Assembly: GCF_025685545.1 (NCBI RefSeq)
Contig: NZ_JAGSYC010000014.1
Span: 1 to 57,108 of the forward strand
DNA from: Granulicella paludicola
GTDB taxonomy: Bacteria; Acidobacteriota; Terriglobia; Terriglobales; Acidobacteriaceae
Reading direction: 5' to 3'
DNA: 57,108 nucleotides
Below the pieces are notes generated by a model. The model had not been told where the DNA came from. It was given only the letters and a program-made list of their open reading frames with translations, and did no database searches. The position numbers and the translations under genes were made by a program. This document shows, one piece after another, positions 52,267-57,108 of this stretch; position 1 is the stretch's first letter, and each line of letters opens with the position of its first letter.

Positions 52267-54087
52267 GTGATCTTCCGTTTCGGTCGATTTCAGGCAGACG
52301 ACTCTGCCTTCTGCCTGAAAATCGATGGCGTACCTGTTCCCTTGGAGCCTAAGGCTTTGCGCCTGCTGCTCTATCTCATCGAGAACCGCGGGCGCTTGGT
52401 CCGCAAGCAAGAACTGCTTAATACCGTCTGGGCCGATGCCGCGGTGACGGATAGCGCGCTTACCCGTTCCGTCGGGCTACTCCGCAAGACCCTGGACGAC
52501 AATTCGCGCGAGCCCCGCTTCATTGAGACCATCCCGACCGCAGGTTTCCGGTTCATCGCTCAGGTGGAACTCGGCACGGAGGAACCAGCTGTCAGCGAAC
52601 CTGTCCCCACGCCAGTTCCCGACGCACCGGCGGAGACCTATCCCGGGACTCGCTCACAGTTACTCCTTGCCGCGCTCGTGATCTTCTGTCTAGCCGCGGT
52701 TGCGGCCTCTCGGCTTCTAGCGAATCGTCAGCGATCGATGCCTATTCGGTCCCTGGCGGTGCTTCCGCTCGACAATCTATCCGGAGACCCCTCCCAGGAA
52801 TACTTCGCCGATGGAATGACCGACGAGCTGATCACGGAGCTCGCGCGCATTCCCAACCTTACGGTCGTTTCCCGCACCTCCGTGATTGCCGGCAAAGGCA
52901 CTCACCGTTCACTTCCCGATATCGCGCGCCAGTTGAATGTCGACGCGATCCTGGAAGGCTCTATTGTCCGCTCCGGCGGCCGTATCCGTATTACCGCCCA
53001 GCTCATCGACGCTCACACCGACCGTCACCTCTGGGCTCAGTCCTTCGAAGGTTCTGCGTCCGATGTCCTCACGCTACAGGACAGCGTTGCCCAGCAGATC
53101 GCCAACCAGGCGCGTCTTGTCCTTGACCCTTCCCCGCCACGCGCCCCGATCAGTCCCGCCGCGCACGATGCTTATCTCCGTGGCCGATACTTCTTCAACA
53201 AACAGGATTTTCGCCACAGCCTCGAATCGTACAAGCAGGCCATTGCCCTCGACTCGAAGTACGCACCCGCTTACGCGGGTTACGCTTCCGCGCTTGATGC
53301 CGCCGCAACATTCGACATCGGTACCCCGGAACAACTGATGCCCAAAGCCCTAATTGCCGCCCAGCAGGCCATTCAGCTCGATCCGCAAAACGGCGAGGCC
53401 TACACCGCGCTTGGTAGCGTTCAGAACATCTACGAGTGGAATTGGACTGCAGCCGAGCAGAACCTTGTCCGCGGCGTTTCTTTAAACCCTAATGACTCGA
53501 TTGCGGAATTTAAGTATGCCATCTACCTTGACGGCGTAGGCCGAGTAAAGGATGCAGTCACTCATATGCGGCGCGCCGTTCAGCTGGATCCGTTATCTTT
53601 TATCGCGAACCGACGTCTTGGCGCTACCCTTTATCTTGCGCGCGAATTCGACGAAGCACTCGCTCAGCTGCAACGTACTTCCGAGTTGGAAAACCAACCC
53701 GCCTCCATCGAGAAATATGTGAGTCTCATCTACGAGCAAAAGGGTGACCAGGATGAAGCGGTACAGCACGATCTGAGAGCGCTGCACGAGGGCGAAAGAC
53801 AACTCGACACTGTCGCCCTTCTCAGGGTGTATCAGCAGCAAGGCTGGCAACCCTACTGGCACGCTCGCACCCGCGCGCTTCTTAAGGACTCTCCCCGATC
53901 GTGCACTGCTTACGAGATCGGTATCAACGATCTTCGAGTGAACGAACTTAATCAGGCCTTCGACGCTTTCCAACACGCGCTCGACACCCACTGCTTCTAC
54001 ATGACGCTCATCCGAGTAGACCCGCTGTTTGACTCCGTGCGCCGCGACTCCCGCTACGTAGCTCTCCTAAAACGTATGCATCAGTAG
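52267..54087 (+). CDS. Winged-helix / TolB-N-like / TPR membrane regulator
   Basis: This 606-aa protein starts at a GTG behind AGGAG. Domains in order: an OmpR-type winged helix (about residues 10-98; PLEPKALRLLLYLIENRGRL, DSALTRSVGLLRKTLDD); one membrane helix (about 137-156; LLLAALVIFCLAAVAASRLL); a TolB-N/FlgO-like domain (SLAVLPLDNLSGDPSQEYFA, DGMTDELITELARIPNLTVV, VDAILEGSIVRSGGRIRIT); then about five TPR-type repeats (LESYKQAIALDSKYAPAYAG; LIAAQQAIQLDPQNGEAYTA). CadC-like topology suggests that envelope events are passed directly to promoters. It diverges from the FG-GAP gene, a possible target. Confidence 0.9.
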   Translation: MIFRFGRFQADDSAFCLKIDGVPVPLEPKALRLLLYLIENRGRLVRKQELLNTVWADAAVTDSALTRSVGLLRKTLDDNSREPRFIETIPTAGFRFIAQVELGTEEPAVSEPVPTPVPDAPAETYPGTRSQLLLAALVIFCLAAVAASRLLANRQRSMPIRSLAVLPLDNLSGDPSQEYFADGMTDELITELARIPNLTVVSRTSVIAGKGTHRSLPDIARQLNVDAILEGSIVRSGGRIRITAQLIDAHTDRHLWAQSFEGSASDVLTLQDSVAQQIANQARLVLDPSPPRAPISPAAHDAYLRGRYFFNKQDFRHSLESYKQAIALDSKYAPAYAGYASALDAAATFDIGTPEQLMPKALIAAQQAIQLDPQNGEAYTALGSVQNIYEWNWTAAEQNLVRGVSLNPNDSIAEFKYAIYLDGVGRVKDAVTHMRRAVQLDPLSFIANRRLGATLYLAREFDEALAQLQRTSELENQPASIEKYVSLIYEQKGDQDEAVQHDLRALHEGERQLDTVALLRVYQQQGWQPYWHARTRALLKDSPRSCTAYEIGINDLRVNELNQAFDAFQHALDTHCFYMTLIRVDPLFDSVRRDSRYVALLKRMHQ

Positions 54088-54274
54088 GTGGATCGGTTTA
54101 GACGGACCCAGCGCGACGAACCGCTGTAGGCGAAATGGGCCTCTCCCCCCCCCCGCATCTGCTGCGAAGAGTCAACAAACGCCGAACCACCGATGCGCTC
54201 AGCAACGGGATCAGTCCTAGAAATGGGATGAGCAGTGCCTCCCGAAAAGGAGCAGACTGTTCCAATTTCTCAGG

Positions 54275-54886
54275 TTAATCAGTGATGGGTACGCGCCTTG
54301 TTCGCGATTGCGCAGACGTGCCATGTCCTTTGAGGAACTGACGGTAGATGTGGTCAGAGAAACGCTCGTCGAGTGCGCCTGAACCCACGAGCAGGCGATA
54401 GTAGAGCGATCCGTACAAGAGATCGATCGCGGCGTCGATATCCAAGTCACTTCGGAGAGAGCCTTCCGCCATAGCTGCCTGCATGATTTGGCGAACGCCT
54501 GCACGTCGTGGATTTAGCCAGCGCTCCCTAAATGCAACCGCGAGCTCGGGATCGGATTGGGCCTCGGCGACAAGGGAGCGGATGAGGTTCCCGCGGGAAC
54601 TCCGAAAGAACGCTACCTGCAGTTCAAGTTGCCCCCGAAGGCTTTCGACTGCACTGCGGGCTTCCGGAAAGTCGGTCTCGCTTCCGATGAGAACAAGAAG
54701 CGAATCCATGACCAGGGCAGCCTTATTGGGCCAGTGACGGTAGATCGTCATCTTCCCCACACCAGCTTCGGCCGCGATCTCGTTTACACTGACGGCCCGA
54801 AAGCCACGCTTCGTCACCATCTTCAGAGCAGCCTTAAGTACGGCGTCGTGTGCAGCCTGGCTTCGCGGTCTCCCGATCTCACCCAT
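54275..54886 (-). CDS. TetR/AcrR family transcriptional regulator
   Basis: This 203-aa repressor has an N-terminal HTH (residues ~13-60; ALKMVTKRGFRAVSVNEIAA, EAGVGKMTIYRHWPNKAALV) and a helical ligand-binding domain (LRGQLELQVAFFRSSRGNLI, AIDLLYGSLYYRLLVGS) of the TetR_C_33/16-like kind. GAGAGG precedes the ATG. It diverges from an SDR gene with two palindromic operators in between, so it probably represses both genes and is released by the SDR's substrate or a related compound. Confidence 0.92.
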   Translation of the reverse strand: MGEIGRPRSQAAHDAVLKAALKMVTKRGFRAVSVNEIAAEAGVGKMTIYRHWPNKAALVMDSLLVLIGSETDFPEARSAVESLRGQLELQVAFFRSSRGNLIRSLVAEAQSDPELAVAFRERWLNPRRAGVRQIMQAAMAEGSLRSDLDIDAAIDLLYGSLYYRLLVGSGALDERFSDHIYRQFLKGHGTSAQSRTRRVPITD

Positions 54887-54918
54887 TTAGAATTCCTCTC
54901 CACGAATGCACCCTTTTC

Positions 54919-54967
54919 GATACTTACGGTATCATATGCTCTATACGAATCGATACCATGGGTATCG
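54919..54967. promoter_or_regulatory. Two palindromic TetR-type operators
   Basis: GATAC-TTACG-GTATC (54919-54933) and CGATACC-ATG-GGTATCG (54951-54967) share GATAC/GTATC arms and lie 33 bp apart centre to centre in the tetR-SDR divergent region. The second overlaps the area just before the SDR ribosome site (AAGGAG at 54969-54974). Binding there should block SDR transcription. Confidence 0.7.
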
Positions 54968-54979
54968 TAAGGAGATCCA

Positions 54980-55822
54980 ATGGACAGGGTTGTGGTTATT
55001 ACTGGCGTCAGCAGTGGGCTGGGCAAGGCATTTGCAACAGCTTTGCTTCAAGCGGGGTTCAAAGTAGTTGGAACTGTGAGAAAGCAAGAGGCTGTGGAAG
55101 ACTTCGAGCAGCTCAAGCCCGGCTCGGCATTTGCGCGCATTCTTGACGTAACGGATACACCCGAGCGACTTTCTTCCGTCGTCGGAGAAGTAGAGCAGAA
55201 TGTCGGCCCGACTTATGCGTTGATCAACAATGCGGGGTATGGCCATGAAGGAACGCTGGAGGAGAGTTCGTTGGATGAGCTACGGCAGCAGTTCGAGGTC
55301 AATGTCTTCGGTGCGGTTGCAATGATGAAGGCCGTTCTGCCGTATATGCGTGCACGGCGGGAGGGCCGAATCCTCAATGTGACCTCCATGGGAGGCCTTA
55401 TGACAATGCCCGGACTTTCGTGTTACCACGGCAGTAAGTTTGCGCTCGAGGGAATTTCATCCTCTCTCGCCAAAGAGGTGAGGCCTTTGGGGATTTATGT
55501 GACCGCAATTGAACCTGGCATGTTTCGAACGGACTGGGCCAGTCGCTCGATGGTGCGTTCGGCACGAACGATCGCTGATTATGACGCGATCTTCGATCCG
55601 ATTCGCGAGGCTCGGAAATCGCGAAGCGGCCATCAGCCGGGTGATCCGGCCAAGGCCGGGAAGGCCATTGCGGAATTCATCATTGCGCCTGAGCCACCGC
55701 TGCATCTGCTACTCGGGTCTGACGCATTCGACTACGTGCATAAGGAATTGGAGGTACTCCAAAGCGAGTTTTCGACCTGGAAACCCCTTACGCGATCCAC
55801 CAACTTCGAACAGACAGCCTAA
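54980..55822 (+). CDS. SDR family NAD(P)-dependent oxidoreductase
   Basis: This 280-aa classical SDR has the TGVSSGLG cofactor loop, NNAG (residues ~77-80), a serine in TSMGGLMTMPG and the YHGSKFALEG active site. The LNVTSMGG and RPLGIYVTAIEPGMFRTDWA segments are typical of the broad-specificity SDR subfamily that includes oxidoreductases with a long C-terminal helix. ATG 54980 follows AAGGAG. It is controlled by the divergent TetR gene. The substrate is unknown. Confidence 0.9.
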   Translation: MDRVVVITGVSSGLGKAFATALLQAGFKVVGTVRKQEAVEDFEQLKPGSAFARILDVTDTPERLSSVVGEVEQNVGPTYALINNAGYGHEGTLEESSLDELRQQFEVNVFGAVAMMKAVLPYMRARREGRILNVTSMGGLMTMPGLSCYHGSKFALEGISSSLAKEVRPLGIYVTAIEPGMFRTDWASRSMVRSARTIADYDAIFDPIREARKSRSGHQPGDPAKAGKAIAEFIIAPEPPLHLLLGSDAFDYVHKELEVLQSEFSTWKPLTRSTNFEQTA

Positions 55823-55968
55823 GACGCCACTGCCTTTGGCTTCGTATAGGTTCACTCACAATCTGTCCGAGGCCCTTGGGCAACGAAACATAGGCTCATC
55901 GGAGGTGATCTGCACTTATCGATCAGCGCATTGACGATTATGCACTCATCCATATCACAGATGACGAG

Positions 55969-56115
55969 ATGAGCGTTTATGAGGAGTTATCAACAGTCGA
56001 GCTTTCGCGCGTGTTTTCTAAAGGTCACTGCACCCATTGCCCGACTAAATACCGATTGACGCGCTTATCTGCCCGATGGGATGATGTTAGTGCGATGTAT
56101 TTCTCCAAGAGCTAA
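55969..56115 (+). CDS. 48-aa CxxC mini-protein (tentative)
   Basis: A small frame from ATG 55969 reads MSVYEELSTVELSRVFSKGH, then CTHCPTKYRLTRLSARWDDV. It contains one C-x2-C pair next to H. The open frame extends upstream to 55909 (acidic, LIDQRIDDYALIHITDDE) without a standard start codon. A strong GGAGGTGATC lies at 55901, so the real start may be non-canonical or the start may be lost. It is on the same strand as the PcfJ-like gene 117 nt downstream. The rest of 55823-56232 shows no other gene. Confidence 0.35.
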   Translation: MSVYEELSTVELSRVFSKGHCTHCPTKYRLTRLSARWDDVSAMYFSKS

Positions 56116-56232
56116 ACCGGATTCAGAAGCAGGCAGGCTGCTACCAGCGGTCATATGTATCCCTGCCTTAAATCTGACTCGACGACGCATACCACCGTCG
56201 TCCACTCACCGGTTTAGAAATTGGGGAATTTT

Positions 56233-57108
56233 ATGTCCTGGTCTGAACGTCTCGTTCAGGATCACAGGAAGCGGACGGATCGCGCCATTCATCGCGCTTG
56301 CAGCCACCTCGCCTCTGATCCACTTACTTTTGCAAAGTTCCACGAGCTGCTGATTTGTGCTCGCACCCGCGCGCCACGATTGTTTGATGCGCCGGTCAAG
56401 GATGGCAGGCATCTCGGCGTCGACGCGCTCTTCCACCTGGCTCGCTTCCGAAGCGCGCACATTCGCCCAACAGCGGAGTGGACGGGTACGTTAGCCTCCT
56501 GGCGCTCCTCAGTGGCGTCCTTAGCGCACCATCTGACCTGTCGATACGAAATCCCCGCTTTTATGGCCTCGGTCTGGTTTGCAGTTGATGCCGCAGGGGA
56601 CGAGAAACGTTCATGGGTGATCGCACATTCACGCGGAGCGAGCTTTCGTTCACTCGATCTGCCAGTCACCATGACGCGAAAGATGGAACATATCTTTCTT
56701 GCATCGGACGACCATTTGGGGCTGGAGCCAGCACTTCGCAGAGCCGAGTTGCTTGCTCTAGGCATGCCTACCGCATTTATGAATGCCATCCTGTCCACGC
56801 GACTAGCGACGGATTTGCGCAATGGTGGCTTCTGGCGCACCGTCTGGATGTTCTTCATCGCGCACGTCGAAGAACTTGAGCCTACACAGATTGGGCCCAT
56901 AATCGACTACATTCAGTCCATCCGGCACGATCGAATCCAAATAGAGACACAGGACGGCATTATGGAAGCCGCCCCGCCGCAGCCTTCGTTTTGCATGAAA
57001 GGGCGAACAGTGTCGTCCATGCTCCGCCTGATGAGGGAATGGCATCGTGATCTTGGCACATCACATAGCACTGCCGCATTCACGTGGACCCGGTCTCCTT
57101 TCAAACCG
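56233..57108 (+). CDS. PcfJ-like protein, incomplete at the window edge
   Basis: The frame from ATG 56233 is open to the last base (292 codons, no stop). Residues include LASDPLTFAKFHELLICART, RKMEHIFLASDDHLGLEPAL, GGFWRTVWMFFIAHVEELEP, FCMKGRTVSSMLRLMREWH and FTWTRSPFKP. This pattern, with helices followed by GRT-x2-SMLRLMREWH and a W-x-RS-x-F/P segment, precedes the conserved core in PcfJ-like proteins, which are found on conjugative plasmids and integrative elements. The core itself lies beyond the window. GGGGAA precedes the ATG. With the ArdC-like fragment at the other end, mobile-element genes flank the window. Confidence 0.55.
   Translation, partial: MSWSERLVQDHRKRTDRAIHRACSHLASDPLTFAKFHELLICARTRAPRLFDAPVKDGRHLGVDALFHLARFRSAHIRPTAEWTGTLASWRSSVASLAHHLTCRYEIPAFMASVWFAVDAAGDEKRSWVIAHSRGASFRSLDLPVTMTRKMEHIFLASDDHLGLEPALRRAELLALGMPTAFMNAILSTRLATDLRNGGFWRTVWMFFIAHVEELEPTQIGPIIDYIQSIRHDRIQIETQDGIMEAAPPQPSFCMKGRTVSSMLRLMREWHRDLGTSHSTAAFTWTRSPFKP

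Noticed and set aside
56289..56900. 203-aa minus-strand frame at the right edge
   Set aside because: It is antisense to the long open PcfJ-like frame, which has better codon pattern and family resemblance.

Overview
The window reads as chromosomal DNA of an Acidobacteriota member, probably class Terriglobia (Granulicella/Terriglobus/Edaphobacter-like). This is inferred from content: two very large Oar-type TonB-dependent receptors with an N-terminal carboxypeptidase-regulatory-like domain, plant-polysaccharide enzymes, membrane-bound winged-helix regulators, Ig-like/FG-GAP secreted proteins and moderately high GC. No rRNA or tRNA was seen.

Layout. 0-3.4 kb: a truncated ArdC-like gene and two IS481-family elements, one intact and one frameshifted. 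3.4-9.9 kb: a seven-gene minus-strand operon (SDR, carboxymuconolactone-decarboxylase-like protein, cupin, DUF2255, aldo/keto reductase, cupin, AroE-like) divergent from an AraC_N-type regulator and an ABM-domain protein. The shared promoter region carries a clear operator. 10-14.5 kb: an IS graveyard (solo IS481 end, IS110 inserted in a repeat, integrase and excisionase remnants, IS3 relic) around two stress genes (DUF892, GlsB-like). 14.5-31.4 kb: a pectin/plant-glycan region with a GH2 remnant, a short IclR-type protein, a PL4 rhamnogalacturonan lyase, TonB receptor 1, an IS481 relic, a secreted hypothetical, a CehA/McbA-type PHP metallohydrolase, TonB receptor 2 and a membrane-anchored regulator.

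31.4-32.5 kb is decayed DNA that includes a dead copy of a neighbouring gene. 32.5-36.7 kb is an envelope-stress module: an ECF sigma factor, a 93-aa protein and an MscS-like channel joined by 4-nt overlaps, divergent from CsbD, a membrane protein, a SYLF protein and a second CsbD gene, ending in a strong terminator. 37-39.4 kb is a GH29 fucosidase. 39.7-40.7 kb is a RES/Xre toxin-antitoxin pair. 41.6-45.5 kb holds an OmpA-like protein and a lipoprotein with five Ig-like repeats plus a DUF3494 domain. 45.8-46.1 kb holds a tiny gene flanked by hairpins. 46.7-48.9 kb holds DUF3300, Hsp20 and PsiE-like genes; the first two share an ECF-like promoter. 49.2-54.1 kb holds an FG-GAP repeat protein and a winged-helix/TolB-like/TPR regulator. 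54.3-55.8 kb is a TetR-SDR divergent pair with two palindromic operators. The right edge holds an incomplete PcfJ-like gene.

The best candidates for new biology are the ECF/93-aa/channel module with its putative regulon promoter, the hairpin-flanked mini-gene, and the AraC-controlled redox operon.
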